In this document: positions 9,922 to 21,094 of the stretch, piece by piece
Position numbering within the stretch: position 1 is the stretch's first letter
How the letters are laid out: every line of letters starts with the position of its first letter
Source of the DNA: Denitromonas ohlonensis
Lineage (GTDB): Bacteria > Pseudomonadota > Gammaproteobacteria > Burkholderiales > Rhodocyclaceae
DNA length: 64,000 nucleotides
NCBI RefSeq assembly: GCF_007625205.1
Contig: NZ_VMNI01000021.1
Location: forward strand, 62,001 to 126,000
Reading direction: 5' to 3'
The notes under the pieces: model-generated
Databases searched by the model: none
The model's input: only the letters and a program-made list of their open reading frames with translations
Told to the model about the DNA's origin: nothing
Position numbers and translations under genes: made by a program

Positions 9922-10743
9922 ATGACGATCTCTAAAACGCTACGGCAACCGCTACTCGCAGTGGTGGGCGCGCTGGTTCTGGGCGGCTGCGCCTCCACGA
10001 ACGATGATCCGCGCGACCCGTGGGAAGGCTACAACCGGGCCATGTACTCATTCAACGAGGGCGTGGACAAGACCGTGTTCAAGCCGCTCGCGATTGGCTA
10101 TGACGAGGTGGCGCCGCTACCTGTCAAGGTCACGATCGGCAATTTCTTCGGCAACATCGAGGACGTCTGGACCGGCGTAAACAACCTGCTGCAAGGCAAG
10201 GGTGGCGATGGCATGTCGGATCTTGGCCGCGTGCTGATCAACTCCACTCTGGGTATTTTTGGCGTCTTTGACGTGGCCACCGAAATGGGCATCGAGAAGC
10301 ACGATGAGGATCTCGGACAAACGCTGGCGGTCTGGGGCGTGGGTGACGGTCCCTACTTCGTGGTGCCCTTCTTCGGCCCGCGCACGCTGCGCGATGCCGC
10401 AGCCCTGCCGGCGGACCTCTACGGCAATAGCTGGGCGCAGCCCGCCGATATCGCTGCGCGCAATTCGGCGACCGGGCTGAAGCTGGTGCATACCCGTGCC
10501 ACGCTGCTGGGCGCCGATCGGGCGGCCTCGCAGGGCAGCCTCGATAAATACGTCTATATCCGTGACTTCTATTTGCAGCAACGCCGCTACGAAGTCTACG
10601 ACGGCCAGCCGCCGCGGGAGCGTTTTGATGACGCGCGTGCGCCGGCGGCGGAACATCATGCGATCCACGCCATCGAAGCCGATGGTGTGGCAGTGGGCGC
10701 GATGCGTCTGGAATTGGCGGGGCTGACGGGAAACCGCCCCTGA
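9922..10743 (+). CDS. mlaA: Outer-membrane lipoprotein MlaA (VacJ)
   Basis: Outer-membrane component of the Mla pathway that extracts mislocalised phospholipid and hands it to MlaC. It has a lipoprotein signal peptide with lipobox LVLGGC. The family core begins PWEGYNRAMYSFNEGVDKTVFKP (quoted in part: PWEGYNRAMYSFNEGVD) and includes DLGQTLAVWGVGDGPYFVVP. The start at 9922 (ATG) gives a good signal peptide; the in-frame GTG at 9904 adds six residues. In E. coli mlaA is unlinked from the operon, whereas here it lies between mlaD and mlaC. Confidence 0.92.
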   Translation: MTISKTLRQPLLAVVGALVLGGCASTNDDPRDPWEGYNRAMYSFNEGVDKTVFKPLAIGYDEVAPLPVKVTIGNFFGNIEDVWTGVNNLLQGKGGDGMSDLGRVLINSTLGIFGVFDVATEMGIEKHDEDLGQTLAVWGVGDGPYFVVPFFGPRTLRDAAALPADLYGNSWAQPADIAARNSATGLKLVHTRATLLGADRAASQGSLDKYVYIRDFYLQQRRYEVYDGQPPRERFDDARAPAAEHHAIHAIEADGVAVGAMRLELAGLTGNRP

Positions 10744-10770
10744 TTGAAGCAAATGCGGGACTTAAGTGAG

Positions 10771-11391
10771 ATGAAGATGTTTGGACGTAATACCCTGATG
10801 GCGGGGCTGATCTGTCTGGCCAGCATGACGGCATGGGCGGCGCCTTCGCCCGATGCGCTGGTGCGAACCGTGATGGACGAGGTGCTCGAGATCGTGCGCT
10901 CGGACGAGGCCATCCAGTCGGGTGATGCCTCGCGCGCCGCCGGTCTGGTCGATGAGAAAGTGCTGCCGCATTTCGACTTCCGGGTCATGACCTCGCTGGC
11001 CGTCGGCCGCGATTGGCGTCAGGCCACCCCGGCGCAGCGCGATCGCCTGGTCGAAGCCTTTCGTACGCTGCTCGTACGGACCTATTCCAATGCCTTGACC
11101 CAGTATCGCGACCAGCATATCGACTTCAAACCGCTGCGCGCCAAGCCCAATGACACGGATGTGACGGTGCGCACCGAAGTGCGCCAGCCGGGCGCCAAGC
11201 CGATCGAGATCGATTACGCCCTCGAAAAGCAGGGCGATCACTGGAAGGTCTATGACGTGGTCGTCGCCGGCGTGTCCCTGGTGACCAACTACCGCAGCTC
11301 CTTCGGTAGTGAAATTCGCAGTAGCGGCATCGACGGCCTGATCAAGGCGCTGGAAGCCAAGAACGCCGGCCTGGCTGGCAACGCGAAGTGA
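10771..11391 (+). CDS. mlaC: Periplasmic phospholipid shuttle MlaC
   Basis: Soluble periplasmic lipid carrier between MlaA and MlaD. It has a cleavable signal peptide (hydrophobic stretch LMAGLICLASMTAWA) and the MlaC/Ttg2D fold with the family segment HFDFRVMTSLAVGRDWRQAT and C-terminal YRSSFGSEIRSSGIDGLI. Several start codons are possible (TTG 10744, ATG 10753, 10771, 10777). The purine-rich AAGTGAG just before 10771 favours 10771 or 10777. The stop overlaps the GTG start of mlaB. Confidence 0.9.
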   Translation: MKMFGRNTLMAGLICLASMTAWAAPSPDALVRTVMDEVLEIVRSDEAIQSGDASRAAGLVDEKVLPHFDFRVMTSLAVGRDWRQATPAQRDRLVEAFRTLLVRTYSNALTQYRDQHIDFKPLRAKPNDTDVTVRTEVRQPGAKPIEIDYALEKQGDHWKVYDVVVAGVSLVTNYRSSFGSEIRSSGIDGLIKALEAKNAGLAGNAK

Positions 11392-11687
11392 GTGAGGCGG
11401 TGCCACAGTCTTGCTGGCAGCCGACGACGGCGCTGACCTTCGATACCGCCGCCGCCATGCGCGAAGACGCGCGCCGCGTATTGACCGACGGGGCGCTGCG
11501 AATCGATCTCTCCGGCGTGCCGGAGGCCGATTCGGCCGCGCTTGCGTTGCTGCTCGATGTCTGTCGCGAAGCCGCAGTGCGGCATCAGGCTATCGACATC
11601 GTCAGCATGCCGGCAGGGCTGCGCAGTCTGGCCGATTTGTATGGCGTGACCGAACTGCTCCCGACGGGCGACTCGACCGCGGCATGA
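11388..11687 (+). CDS. mlaB: STAS-domain protein MlaB
   Basis: Small cytoplasmic STAS protein (99 residues) that stabilises MlaF and tunes ATPase activity in the Mla complex. The STAS core reads LRIDLSGVPEADSAALALLL, and the conserved Ser/Thr region follows. The start is GTG overlapping the mlaC stop (GTGA), and the stop overlaps the next gene by ATGA, so translation is tightly coupled at both ends. Confidence 0.85.
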   Translation: MSEAVPQSCWQPTTALTFDTAAAMREDARRVLTDGALRIDLSGVPEADSAALALLLDVCREAAVRHQAIDIVSMPAGLRSLADLYGVTELLPTGDSTAA

Positions 11688-12583
11688 GCGCTCCCGCCAT
11701 TCGTATCGCCGGGGTGCGCAAGCGCTACGGTCAGCTCAAAGCGCTCGACGGGATTGATCTTGAGGTGCAGCAGGGCGAGTTTTTCGGCCTGCTCGGCCCC
11801 AATGGCGCCGGCAAAACCACGCTCATTTCCGCGTTGGCCGGGCTCACCCGTGTGGATGAGGGCGAACTCGCCGTGATGGGGCACGACGTGGTCGCCGATT
11901 ACCGGCAGGCGCGCCGCAAGCTGGGCGTGGTGCCGCAGGAGCTGGTGTTCGACCCCTTCTTCTCGGTGCGTGAGGCGCTGCGCTTGCAGTCGGGCTACTT
12001 CGGTATTCGCCGCAACGACACCTGGATCGATGAAATCCTCGCCAGCCTCGACCTGACCCACAAGGCCGACGCGAACATGCGCATGCTCTCGGGCGGCATG
12101 AAGCGGCGGGTGCTGGTGGCGCAGGCGCTGGTGCATCGCCCGCCGGTGATTGTGCTCGACGAGCCGACCGCCGGGGTCGATGTGGAGTTGCGCCAGGGGT
12201 TGTGGCAATTCATTCGCCGGCTCAATCGCGATGGTCACACCATTGTGCTGACCACGCATTACCTCGAAGAAGCACAGACGCTGTGCAACCGAATCGCCAT
12301 GCTCAAGGCGGGGCGGGTGGTGGCACTCGACACCACCGACAACCTGCTCGCGCGCTTTGCTTCGCGTGTCCTGCGCGTGCGTCTGAGCGCCCCGGTCGGG
12401 CTGGACTTTCTGCCCGGCGCCCGTGATGCCGGGCATGGCTGGGTCGAGATTCCGTTCGAGTCCTACGGCGAAGTCGAAGACATGCTGTCGCGCATACGTC
12501 TGACCGGTGGGCAGGTGGAAGACATGGTGCTCGGCGAGCCGGATCTCGAAAAAGTCTTCATGGGGGTCATGCATGAAGCCTGA
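11684..12583 (+). CDS. ABC-2 type exporter ATP-binding protein (YadG-like)
   Basis: ATPase of a two-gene ABC-2 exporter. Walker A GPNGAGKT is at residues 38-45, the signature is LSGGMKRRVLVAQAL, and Walker B is VIVLDEPTAGVDVE with switch His in LTTHYLEEAQ. The C-terminal region of about 80 residues is typical of YadG/CcmA-type subunits. ATG at 11684 is chosen because it overlaps the mlaB stop and places the ABC domain at the N-terminus. The substrate is unknown. It is inserted between mlaB and ibaG, which are adjacent in E. coli. Confidence 0.88.
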   Translation: MSAPAIRIAGVRKRYGQLKALDGIDLEVQQGEFFGLLGPNGAGKTTLISALAGLTRVDEGELAVMGHDVVADYRQARRKLGVVPQELVFDPFFSVREALRLQSGYFGIRRNDTWIDEILASLDLTHKADANMRMLSGGMKRRVLVAQALVHRPPVIVLDEPTAGVDVELRQGLWQFIRRLNRDGHTIVLTTHYLEEAQTLCNRIAMLKAGRVVALDTTDNLLARFASRVLRVRLSAPVGLDFLPGARDAGHGWVEIPFESYGEVEDMLSRIRLTGGQVEDMVLGEPDLEKVFMGVMHEA

Positions 12584-13349
12584 GACCGTGCGTTTCGCCG
12601 GGTTTCGCACCCTGTTGTACAAGGAAGTGCTGCGCTTCTGGAAGGTGTCTTTCCAGACCGTGGGCGCGCCGGTGCTCACCGCGGTGCTGTATTTGCTGAT
12701 CTTTTCGCATGTGCTCGACCGTCATGTCACGGTCTATGGCGACGTGCCCTACACCGTTTTTCTGGTGCCGGGCCTGGTGATGATGTCGGTGCTGCAGAAT
12801 GCCTTTGCCAACACCTCGTCGTCGCTCATCCAGAGCAAGATCACCGGCAACATCGTGTTCATGCTGCTGCCGCCGATCAGCTATCGCGAGTTCTTTGCCG
12901 CCTATGTGCTGGCTGCGATCGTGCGCGGCGCCTTCGTCGGCACGGGCGTGATTCTGGTCTCGCTGCTGATGGTGTCGTTGCCGGTGGTCGCGCCGGCCTG
13001 GATCATTGTGTTTGCGTTGCTCGGCGGCGCGATTCTGGCGTCGTTCGGCATGATCGCCGGCATCTGGGCCGACAAGTTCGATCAGCTCTCGGCCTTCCAG
13101 AACTTCCTGATCATGCCGCTGACCATGCTCTCCGGCGTGTTCTACTCGATTCACTCCTTGCCGCCCGTCTGGCAGACGGTGTCGCATCTGAACCCGTTTT
13201 TCTACATGATTGACGGTTTCCGCTATGGCTTCTTCGGCCAGTCCGATGTGTCGCCCTGGGTCAGCCTGGGCGTGGTCTCGGCCTGTTTCGTGGTGCTGGC
13301 CATCCTTACCTTGTCGATGCTCGCGCGCGGCTACAAATTGCGCGCCTGA
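12573..13349 (+). CDS. ABC-2 type exporter permease (YadH-like)
   Basis: Integral membrane partner of the preceding ATPase. It has 258 residues and six hydrophobic segments, with the ABC-2 signature region FLIMPLTMLSGVFYSIHSLP and downstream LNPFFYMIDGFRYGFFG. The start ATG at 12573 overlaps the ATPase gene by 11 bp. Its substrate cannot be inferred from sequence. The position inside a cell-envelope operon (mla, murA) suggests an envelope role. Confidence 0.88.
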   Translation: MKPETVRFAGFRTLLYKEVLRFWKVSFQTVGAPVLTAVLYLLIFSHVLDRHVTVYGDVPYTVFLVPGLVMMSVLQNAFANTSSSLIQSKITGNIVFMLLPPISYREFFAAYVLAAIVRGAFVGTGVILVSLLMVSLPVVAPAWIIVFALLGGAILASFGMIAGIWADKFDQLSAFQNFLIMPLTMLSGVFYSIHSLPPVWQTVSHLNPFFYMIDGFRYGFFGQSDVSPWVSLGVVSACFVVLAILTLSMLARGYKLRA

Positions 13350-13403
13350 GCGTCCGATGCCTTAACATTCGCGGTCTGATCGATCGCAGCAGGAAGACCT
13401 GAC

Positions 13404-13661
13404 ATGTTTGAAGCTACCGAAATTACCCGCCTGATCCAGCAGGGTCTGCCCTGTGACTACGTCCAGATCCAGGGCGATGACGGCGTCCACTTCACCGGCG
13501 TGGTGGTCAGCGCCGAGTTCTCCGGCAAGCCGAAGGTGCGCCAGCATCAGGCCGTCTACGCCACGCTGGGGCCGTTGATGGGCAACGAAATTCACGCCCT
13601 CCAGTTGCAGACCTACACCCCCGAGCAGTGGGCGAGCGTGCGTCAGGAACTGGGGCTGTAA
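13404..13661 (+). CDS. ibaG: BolA-family protein IbaG
   Basis: Small BolA-like protein (85 residues) that pairs with monothiol glutaredoxins to bind Fe-S clusters. It has the class II-type BolA fold with a C/H pair: Cys in GLPCDYVQI and His in KVRQHQAVYATLG. A ribosome-binding site (AGGAAG) precedes the ATG. The mla-ibaG-murA order is the same as in E. coli, where IbaG has been linked to acid resistance and envelope functions. Confidence 0.9.
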   Translation: MFEATEITRLIQQGLPCDYVQIQGDDGVHFTGVVVSAEFSGKPKVRQHQAVYATLGPLMGNEIHALQLQTYTPEQWASVRQELGL

Positions 13662-14924
<1,263 letters not shown>

Positions 14925-14969
14925 GGCTCCGGTAAAATCCGTTTTTTTGTACGAACTCGAGGAATTCCT

Positions 14970-15614
14970 GTGTCCGGCATCACGATCGCCCTGTCCAAGG
15001 GTCGCATCTTCGAAGAGACGCTGCCGCTGTTGGCGGCGGCGGGTATTACGCCGACCGACGATCCGGAGAAGTCCCGCAAGCTGATCATCGGCACCAACCG
15101 GCCGGATGTGCAATTGGTCATCGTGCGCGCCAGCGATACGCCGACCTATGTGCAATACGGCGCAGCCGACCTCGGCATTGCCGGGCGCGACGTGCTCATC
15201 GAGCATGGCGGCGCCGGCCTGTATCAGCCGCTGGACCTGAACATTGCGCGCTGCCGCGTGTGCGTGGCAGTCCGCAAGGGCTTTGACTACGCCGCCGCCT
15301 CGCAGCCGGGCAGCCGCATCCGCGTGGCCACCAAGTACACCAAGATCGCGCGGGAGCACTTCGCCAGCAAGGGCGTGCACGTCGACCTGATCAAGCTCTA
15401 CGGTTCGATGGAGCTGGCGCCGCTGGTCGGGCTGTCCGACGCGATTGTCGACCTGGTTTCCACCGGCAACACGCTGCGCGCCAACAACCTCGAGGCGGTC
15501 GAAGACATCACCACGATCAGCTCTCGCCTGGTGGTCAATCAGGCCGCGCTCAAGGTCAAGCGCGAGCTGTTGCAGCCGGTGATCGACGCCTTTGCCGGAG
15601 CGGTCAAACCATGA
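14970..15614 (+). CDS. hisG: ATP phosphoribosyltransferase, short form HisG
   Basis: First enzyme of histidine synthesis (ATP + PRPP to phosphoribosyl-ATP). It has 214 residues and lacks the C-terminal ACT regulatory domain, so it belongs to the short form, which in known cases needs HisZ as regulatory partner; hisZ is not in this window. Motifs include [15 protein letters not shown] and the PRPP loop [18 protein letters not shown]. The start is GTG at 14970 with CGAGGA upstream. A TAAAAT sequence at 14933-14938 could be a -10 element, without a clear -35. The stop overlaps hisD (ATGA). Confidence 0.95.
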   Translation: MSGITIALSKGRIFEETLPLLAAAGITPTDDPEKSRKLIIGTNRPDVQLVIVRASDTPTYVQYGAADLGIAGRDVLIEHGGAGLYQPLDLNIARCRVCVAVRKGFDYAAASQPGSRIRVATKYTKIAREHFASKGVHVDLIKLYGSMELAPLVGLSDAIVDLVSTGNTLRANNLEAVEDITTISSRLVVNQAALKVKRELLQPVIDAFAGAVKP

Positions 15615-16918
15615 ACGCACCGCAGATCCGTCGTCTCGATTCCCGCACCCCCGATTTCCTCGCCACGCTCGACGCCTTGCTGGCCTTCGAGAGCGGCACC
15701 GACTCGCAGATCGAAAACGCGGTCACCGACATTCTCGCGGCGGTGCGCACGGTCGGCGATCCGGCCGTGATCGACTACACCCGTCGCTTCGACCGGCTGG
15801 ATGTGAATCATATGTCGGCGCTCGAGCTGCCCCGGCATGCGCTGGAAGATGCCCTGGCCACGTTGCCTGAGGCGCAGCGCGCCGCGCTCGAAGTGGCCGC
15901 CAGCCGCGTCGAGGCCTATCACCGTCGGCAGATCGCCGAATCCTGGGACTACACCGAAGCCGACGGCACCCGCCTGGGCCAGATCGTCACGCCGCTGGAC
16001 CGTGTTGGCCTGTATGTGCCGGGCGGTCGGGCGTCCTACCCGAGTTCGGTGCTGATGAACGCGATCCCTGCCAAGGTGGCCGGGGTGGGCGAGCTGATCA
16101 TGGTCGTGCCGACGCCGGACGGCGAGCGCAATCCGCTGGTGCTGGCCGCGGCCGCCATCACGGGCGTCGATCGCGTGTTCACCATCGGTGGCGCCCAGGC
16201 GGTTGCCGCGCTGGCCTATGGCACGCAGACCATTCCGCAGGTGGACAAGATTGTTGGCCCGGGCAACGCCTATGTGGCCTCGGCCAAGCGGCGCGTGTTT
16301 GGCACGGTCGGCATCGACATGGTCGCCGGGCCGTCCGAAGTGCTGGTCATTTCCGACGGCAGCGGCAACCCCGATTGGGTGGCCATGGACCTCTTCGCCC
16401 AGGCCGAACACGACGATCTGGCGCAGTCGATCTTGCTGTGCACCGACGCCGATTTCATCGACGCCGTGGCCGCCTCGATTGCCAAGCTGCTGCCCGAGAT
16501 GCCGCGTCGCCAGACGATTGCGACTTCGCTCGCCAATCGCGGTGCGCTGATCAAGGTCAGCGACCTGGACGAGGCCTGCGCGATCGCCAACCGCATCGCA
16601 CCAGAGCACCTCGAACTGTCGATGGAAAACGCGGAAGACTGGATCAGCAAGATCCGCCATGCCGGCGCGATCTTTGTCGGCCACTGGTCGGTCGAAGCGC
16701 TGGGCGACTACTGCGCCGGCCCGAACCATGTGCTGCCGACCATGCGCAGCGCGCGCTTTTCGTCACCGCTGGGGGTGTACGATTTTCAGAAACGCACCAG
16801 CCTGATTCAGGTGTCCGAGGCCGGCGCGCAGACGCTGGGCCCGATCGCGGCGACGCTCGCCGACGGCGAAGGCTTACAGGCGCACGCGGCGTCGGCGCGC
16901 TATCGGGTGAAAGCGTAG
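15611..16918 (+). CDS. hisD: Histidinol dehydrogenase HisD
   Basis: Zinc- and NAD-dependent enzyme that oxidises histidinol to histidine in two steps. It has 435 residues. Family landmarks are [35 protein letters not shown] and the catalytic region [16 protein letters not shown]. The start overlaps hisG. The TAG stop (16916-16918) lies inside the left arm of an inverted-repeat element beginning at 16914, so the element has apparently supplied or replaced the end of the gene. Confidence 0.96.
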   Translation: MNAPQIRRLDSRTPDFLATLDALLAFESGTDSQIENAVTDILAAVRTVGDPAVIDYTRRFDRLDVNHMSALELPRHALEDALATLPEAQRAALEVAASRVEAYHRRQIAESWDYTEADGTRLGQIVTPLDRVGLYVPGGRASYPSSVLMNAIPAKVAGVGELIMVVPTPDGERNPLVLAAAAITGVDRVFTIGGAQAVAALAYGTQTIPQVDKIVGPGNAYVASAKRRVFGTVGIDMVAGPSEVLVISDGSGNPDWVAMDLFAQAEHDDLAQSILLCTDADFIDAVAASIAKLLPEMPRRQTIATSLANRGALIKVSDLDEACAIANRIAPEHLELSMENAEDWISKIRHAGAIFVGHWSVEALGDYCAGPNHVLPTMRSARFSSPLGVYDFQKRTSLIQVSEAGAQTLGPIAATLADGEGLQAHAASARYRVKA

Positions 16919-17043
16919 CCCGGATGCAGCGTAGCGAAATCCGGGGACAGCGGTTGATTCGCCAGCGCACGTCGAACCCAGGACGCTTTGCCGTCTCAGC
17001 CGCCATTCCCGGATTCCGGCCTTCGGCCTGCATCCGGGCTACG
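16914..17043. repeat. Inverted-repeat (REP/BIME-like) element after hisD
   Basis: Perfect 14-bp terminal inverted repeats CGTAGCCCGGATGC (16914-16927) and GCATCCGGGCTACG (17030-17043). Weaker internal pairing lies between AATCCGGG near 16940 and CCCGGATT near 17008. The GTAGCCCGGATG... form resembles a palindromic intergenic repeat common in Proteobacteria. It has no coding capacity. It includes the hisD stop codon. Confidence 0.75.
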
Positions 17044-17072
17044 ATGCGCTGATTCGGCGTGCCCCGATCAAA

Positions 17073-17099
17073 CAACAGGCCGCTGACAGCGGCCTGTTG
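17073..17099. terminator. Hairpin between convergent hisD and hisC
   Basis: Perfect 12-bp stem (CAACAGGCCGCT / AGCGGCCTGTTG) with a GAC loop, placed between the convergent ends of hisD and hisC. There is no strong T-tract on either strand (TTGTTTGA on the minus side), so it may be a bidirectional terminator of moderate strength. Confidence 0.5.
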
Positions 17100-17117
17100 C
17101 CGTTGACGCCGGCGAAC

Positions 17118-18170
17118 TTACACCAGCGCTTTGAGTGCGTCGACCAGCGCCGCGCATTCCTCGTCGGTGCCGATGGTGATGCGTAGGTAGTCGTCGATGC
17201 GCGGCAGCTTGAAGTGGCGAACGATGATGGCCTGTTCGCGCAGCCCGGCGGCGAGCGTGGCGCCCGCGTGCGCCGGGTGCCGGGCAAAGACAAAGTTTGC
17301 CGCCGAGGGCAGCACCTCGAAGCCGAGCGCGGTCAGCGCCTGATCGAGCCAGTCGCGGGTGGCGATGACGCGGGCGCAGCTGTCGCGAAAATGGGGTTCA
17401 TCTTCGACCGAGGCGATCGCGCCGGCCTGCGCCGGACGGCCCAGTGGGTAGGAATTGAAGCTGTTCTTGACCCGCTCCAGCCCCTCGATCAACTCGGCGC
17501 TGCCGATGGCATAACCGACACGCAGTCCGGCGAGTGCGCGTGACTTCGAAAAGGTGCGGGTGACCAGCAGATTGGGGTGGCGATCGACCAGCGGGATGGC
17601 CGACTCGCCGCCGTAGTCGATGTAGGCCTCGTCCACCACCACCGGCACGTCCGGGTTCGCCGCGAGGATGGCCTCGACGGCGTCGATCGCCAGCAGACGG
17701 CCGGTCGGCGCATTGGGGTTCGGGAAGATGATGGGGCCGCCGGTTGCGTAGTCGGCGGGGTCGATCTCAAGCGATTCGGTCAGTGCGATGGGGGCGGAGT
17801 CAATGTCGAAAAGCGCGCAATACACCGGGTAGAAGCTGTAGGTGATGTCGGGAAAGCGCAGCGGCGCGGCGTGCTTGAGCAGCGCGATGAAAGCGTGCGC
17901 GAGGACTTCGTCCGAGCCATTGCCGACAAACACCTGCGCCGGGCTGACGCTGTGATAGCGCGCCAGCGCGGCTTTGAGCGCGTCGGAGTTCGGGTCGGGG
18001 TAGCGGCGCAGATCTTCGCTGGCGGCGTGCTGGATCGCCTCGACGGCGCGCGGTGAGGGGCCGTAGGGGCTTTCATTGGTGTTGAGTTTGACCAGCTTGT
18101 CCAGCTTGGGCTGCTCGCCCGGGACGTAAGGGGTCAAACGGCGGGCGGTGTCGCTCCAGAATCGGCTCAT
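17118..18170 (-). CDS. hisC: Histidinol-phosphate aminotransferase HisC (inverted)
   Basis: PLP-dependent aminotransferase converting imidazole-acetol phosphate plus glutamate to histidinol phosphate. It has 350 residues, with N-terminal [13 protein letters not shown], the substrate region [12 protein letters not shown], and the PLP-lysine motif [20 protein letters not shown]. The start at 18170 (MSRFWSD) begins the family alignment; the upstream in-frame extension overlaps the hisB promoter region and is rejected. It lies on the opposite strand to all other his genes here, convergent with hisD and divergent from hisB. Confidence 0.95.
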   Translation of the reverse strand: MSRFWSDTARRLTPYVPGEQPKLDKLVKLNTNESPYGPSPRAVEAIQHAASEDLRRYPDPNSDALKAALARYHSVSPAQVFVGNGSDEVLAHAFIALLKHAAPLRFPDITYSFYPVYCALFDIDSAPIALTESLEIDPADYATGGPIIFPNPNAPTGRLLAIDAVEAILAANPDVPVVVDEAYIDYGGESAIPLVDRHPNLLVTRTFSKSRALAGLRVGYAIGSAELIEGLERVKNSFNSYPLGRPAQAGAIASVEDEPHFRDSCARVIATRDWLDQALTALGFEVLPSAANFVFARHPAHAGATLAAGLREQAIIVRHFKLPRIDDYLRITIGTDEECAALVDALKALV

Positions 18171-18282
18171 GGCGTGGGTTTTAGCGGGCAGTGAAAGAGA
18201 CAAACTCGGCGTAGGCGATGGTATCATGGCCGCCTTAATCATCAGTATTGGCCGGGTGTCCCAACGCCCGGAAGCCACCATC

Positions 18283-18870
18283 ATGCGGCAAGCCGACGTT
18301 ACCCGTAATACCCTCGAAACCAAGATTTCGGTGCGGATCAATCTCGATGGCACCGGCGCGGCCGAGTTGAACACCGGCGTGCCGTTTCTGGATCACATGC
18401 TTGACCAGATCGCCCGCCACGGCGTGATCGACCTGGCCATCCACTGCGACGGCGATACCTATATCGACGACCATCACACGGTCGAGGATGTCGGTATCAC
18501 GCTGGGCCAGGCCTTTGCCAAGGCGCTGGGCGACAAAAAAGGCATTCGCCGCTACGGTCACGCCTATGTACCGCTCGACGAAGCACTGTCGCGCGTGGTG
18601 GTCGATTTCTCCGGCCGGCCCGGCCTGCATTATTTTGTCGAATACACCCGTGCCCGCATCGGCAATTTCGATGTCGATCTGGCGCGCGAGTTCTTCCAGG
18701 GCTTCGTCAATCACGCCGGCGTGTCGCTGCATATCGACAACCTGCGCGGCGACAATGCGCACCATCAGTGCGAAACCATCTTCAAGGCCTTTGGCCGCGC
18801 CCTGCGCGCGGCGGCCGAGGTGGACCCGCGTCTGGCCGGCGTGGTGCCTTCAACCAAGGGCGCGCTCTGA
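18283..18870 (+). CDS. hisB: Imidazoleglycerol-phosphate dehydratase HisB
   Basis: Mn-dependent dehydratase forming imidazole-acetol phosphate. This is the monofunctional form (195 residues) with the metal-binding His clusters [22 protein letters not shown] and [15 protein letters not shown]. The histidinol-phosphate phosphatase is not fused and not in this window. Because hisC is inverted, hisB must start a new transcript. TATCAT at 18222-18227 is a weak -10 candidate in the 112-bp gap, with no clear -35. Confidence 0.96.
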   Translation: MRQADVTRNTLETKISVRINLDGTGAAELNTGVPFLDHMLDQIARHGVIDLAIHCDGDTYIDDHHTVEDVGITLGQAFAKALGDKKGIRRYGHAYVPLDEALSRVVVDFSGRPGLHYFVEYTRARIGNFDVDLAREFFQGFVNHAGVSLHIDNLRGDNAHHQCETIFKAFGRALRAAAEVDPRLAGVVPSTKGAL

Positions 18871-18906
18871 TCTCCTGCCCCTCCTTATTTGTGTGCGAGC
18901 AAAACC

Positions 18907-19545
18907 ATGACTGATGTGGCCGTCATCGACTACGGCATGGGCAACCTGCGTTCGGTAGAGAAGGCAATCGAACACGTTGCCGGTGGCGCGATCGTGCGGG
19001 TGACCGACGATCCGGAGGTGGTCATGCGCGCCGAGCGCGTGGTGTTTCCCGGTCAGGGCGCCATGCCCGACTGTATTGCCGAACTCGAAGGGCGCGGTCT
19101 GCATCAGGCCGTGGTCGAGGCCGCGGCAAAAAAGCCGTTTCTCGGCATTTGCATCGGTCAGCAGATGCTGTTCGATCACAGCCAGGAAGGCGACGTCCCC
19201 GGCCTCGGCATTTTTGCGGGCCAGGTGCGCCGCTTCCCCGACGAAAAAATGGTGGACGCCGCCGGGCTGCGCCTGAAAGTGCCGCACATGGGCTGGAACG
19301 AAGTGTGGCATCACCGCGAACACCCCCTGTGGCGCGACATCCCCGATGGTGACCGGTTTTATTTCGTGCACAGTTATTACGTCGATTCGGCCGACGATTC
19401 GGTGATCGCAGCCCACACGGATTACGGCGTGCGCTTTACCAGTGCCGTGGCACGGGATAACATTTTTGCGGTGCAGTTCCATCCGGAAAAGAGCGCGCGC
19501 GCCGGCTTGCAACTACTCACCAACTTCATGCACTGGCACCCGTAA
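18907..19545 (+). CDS. hisH: Imidazole glycerol phosphate synthase glutaminase subunit HisH
   Basis: Glutamine amidotransferase subunit that supplies ammonia to HisF. Class I triad: nucleophile Cys82 in FLGICIGQQ, and His and Glu in the C-terminal VQFHPEKS. It has 212 residues. ATG at 18907 gives the expected N-terminus [19 protein letters not shown] (family-typical). It is fifth in the histidine order, 36 bp after hisB. Confidence 0.96.
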   Translation: MTDVAVIDYGMGNLRSVEKAIEHVAGGAIVRVTDDPEVVMRAERVVFPGQGAMPDCIAELEGRGLHQAVVEAAAKKPFLGICIGQQMLFDHSQEGDVPGLGIFAGQVRRFPDEKMVDAAGLRLKVPHMGWNEVWHHREHPLWRDIPDGDRFYFVHSYYVDSADDSVIAAHTDYGVRFTSAVARDNIFAVQFHPEKSARAGLQLLTNFMHWHP

Positions 19546-19592
19546 GCGGGCGCCAGCACGATTTCTTCTCACGTCTAGACGGCCCTACTCGT

Positions 19593-20333
19593 ATGCTGCT
19601 CATACCTGCTATCGACCTCAAGGATGGTCATTGTGTCCGCCTCAAACAGGGCGAGATGGACGATGCCACCGTGTTCTCCGAAGATCCGGGCGCGACCGCC
19701 CGGCATTGGCTCGACCAGGGCGCACGTCGTTTGCACCTGGTGGATCTCAATGGTGCGTTTGCCGGAAAACCGGTCAACGAAAAGGCGATCAAGCAGATCG
19801 TCGAGGCCGTGGGCGATGACATCCCGGTGCAACTCGGCGGCGGTATTCGCGACCTCGAAACCATCGAGCGCTACCTCGACGACGGCATCAGCTACGTGAT
19901 CATCGGTACCGCTGCGGTCAAGAATCCCGGCTTCCTGCAGGATGCCTGCAGCGCCTTTCCCGGTCATATCATCGTTGGCCTGGACGCCAAGGATGGCAAG
20001 GTGGCGGTCGATGGCTGGTCGAAGCTGACCGGTCATGACGTGGTCGATCTCGCGCTCAAGTTTGAAGATTACGGCGTGGAAGGCGTGATCTACACCGACA
20101 TCGGCCGCGACGGCATGCTCTCCGGCGTCAACGTCGAGGCCACGGTGCGGCTTGCGCAGGCGCTGCGTATTCCGGTGATTGCCAGCGGCGGCATTGCGTC
20201 GATGACCGACATCGAGGCGCTATGCGCGGTCGAGCACGAGGGGGTGGTCGGTGCCATTACCGGTCGGGCCATCTACGAGGGCACGCTGGACTTCCGCGCC
20301 GCGCAGGCCCGCGCCGACGCGCTGGCGGGCTAA
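19593..20333 (+). CDS. hisA: ProFAR isomerase HisA
   Basis: (Beta-alpha)8-barrel isomerase of the pathway (ProFAR to PRFAR). The N-terminus [19 protein letters not shown] carries the catalytic Asp. The phosphate-binding sequences [11 protein letters not shown] and [14 protein letters not shown] occur in the two half-barrels. It has 246 residues. It is followed 2 bp later by hisF. Confidence 0.96.
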   Translation: MLLIPAIDLKDGHCVRLKQGEMDDATVFSEDPGATARHWLDQGARRLHLVDLNGAFAGKPVNEKAIKQIVEAVGDDIPVQLGGGIRDLETIERYLDDGISYVIIGTAAVKNPGFLQDACSAFPGHIIVGLDAKDGKVAVDGWSKLTGHDVVDLALKFEDYGVEGVIYTDIGRDGMLSGVNVEATVRLAQALRIPVIASGGIASMTDIEALCAVEHEGVVGAITGRAIYEGTLDFRAAQARADALAG

Positions 20334-20335
20334 GC

Positions 20336-21094
20336 ATGCTCGCCAAACGGATCATCCCCTGTCTGGACGTCAGTGCCGGTCGCGTCGTCAAAGGCGTGAA
20401 CTTTGTCGAGCTGCGTGACGCGGGCGATCCGGTCGAGGTGGCGCGTCGCTATGATGAGCAGGGGGCCGACGAGATCACCTTTCTCGACATCACCGCCAGT
20501 TCTGACGACCGCGACATCATCCTGCACATGGTCGAACATGTGGCCGAGCAGGTGTTCATCCCGCTGACCGTCGGCGGGGGCGTGCGCACTGTGGGGGATG
20601 TCCGCCGCTTGCTCAACGCGGGCGCCGACAAAGTCAGCATCAACACAGCGGCGGTTACCAATCCGGAGATCGTTGCCGAAGCCAGTGGCAAGGTCGGCAG
20701 CCAGTGCATCGTGGTCGCCATCGATGCCAAGCAGACGGCGCCGGGCAAGTGGGAGGTGTTCACCCACGGGGGGCGCCGCAACACCGGACTGGACGCGATC
20801 GAATGGGCGCAGCGCATCGAAGCGCTGGGCGCGGGCGAGATTCTGCTCACCAGCATGGATCGCGACGGCACCAAAAACGGCTTCGACCTCGGTCTGACCC
20901 GCGCGATTTCTGACGCGGTGCGTATTCCGATCATCGCCAGCGGCGGTGTCGGTACGCTCGAGCATCTGGCGCAGGGCGTGTCCGAGGGGCGCGCCGATGC
21001 CGTCCTGGCCGCCAGCATTTTCCACTTTGGCCAACACACCGTGCACGAGGCGAAAACCTATATGCGTGAGCGCGGCATCGAGGTGCGCCTGTGA
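20336..21094 (+). CDS. hisF: Imidazole glycerol phosphate synthase cyclase subunit HisF
   Basis: Cyclase subunit partnering HisH; it makes IGP and AICAR. It has 252 residues. The N-terminus [19 protein letters not shown] has the catalytic Asp11. [16 protein letters not shown] and [15 protein letters not shown] are the phosphate-binding half-barrel motifs. ATG at 20336 is preferred over a longer in-frame extension that overlaps hisA. The stop overlaps the hisI start. Confidence 0.97.
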   Translation: MLAKRIIPCLDVSAGRVVKGVNFVELRDAGDPVEVARRYDEQGADEITFLDITASSDDRDIILHMVEHVAEQVFIPLTVGGGVRTVGDVRRLLNAGADKVSINTAAVTNPEIVAEASGKVGSQCIVVAIDAKQTAPGKWEVFTHGGRRNTGLDAIEWAQRIEALGAGEILLTSMDRDGTKNGFDLGLTRAISDAVRIPIIASGGVGTLEHLAQGVSEGRADAVLAASIFHFGQHTVHEAKTYMRERGIEVRL

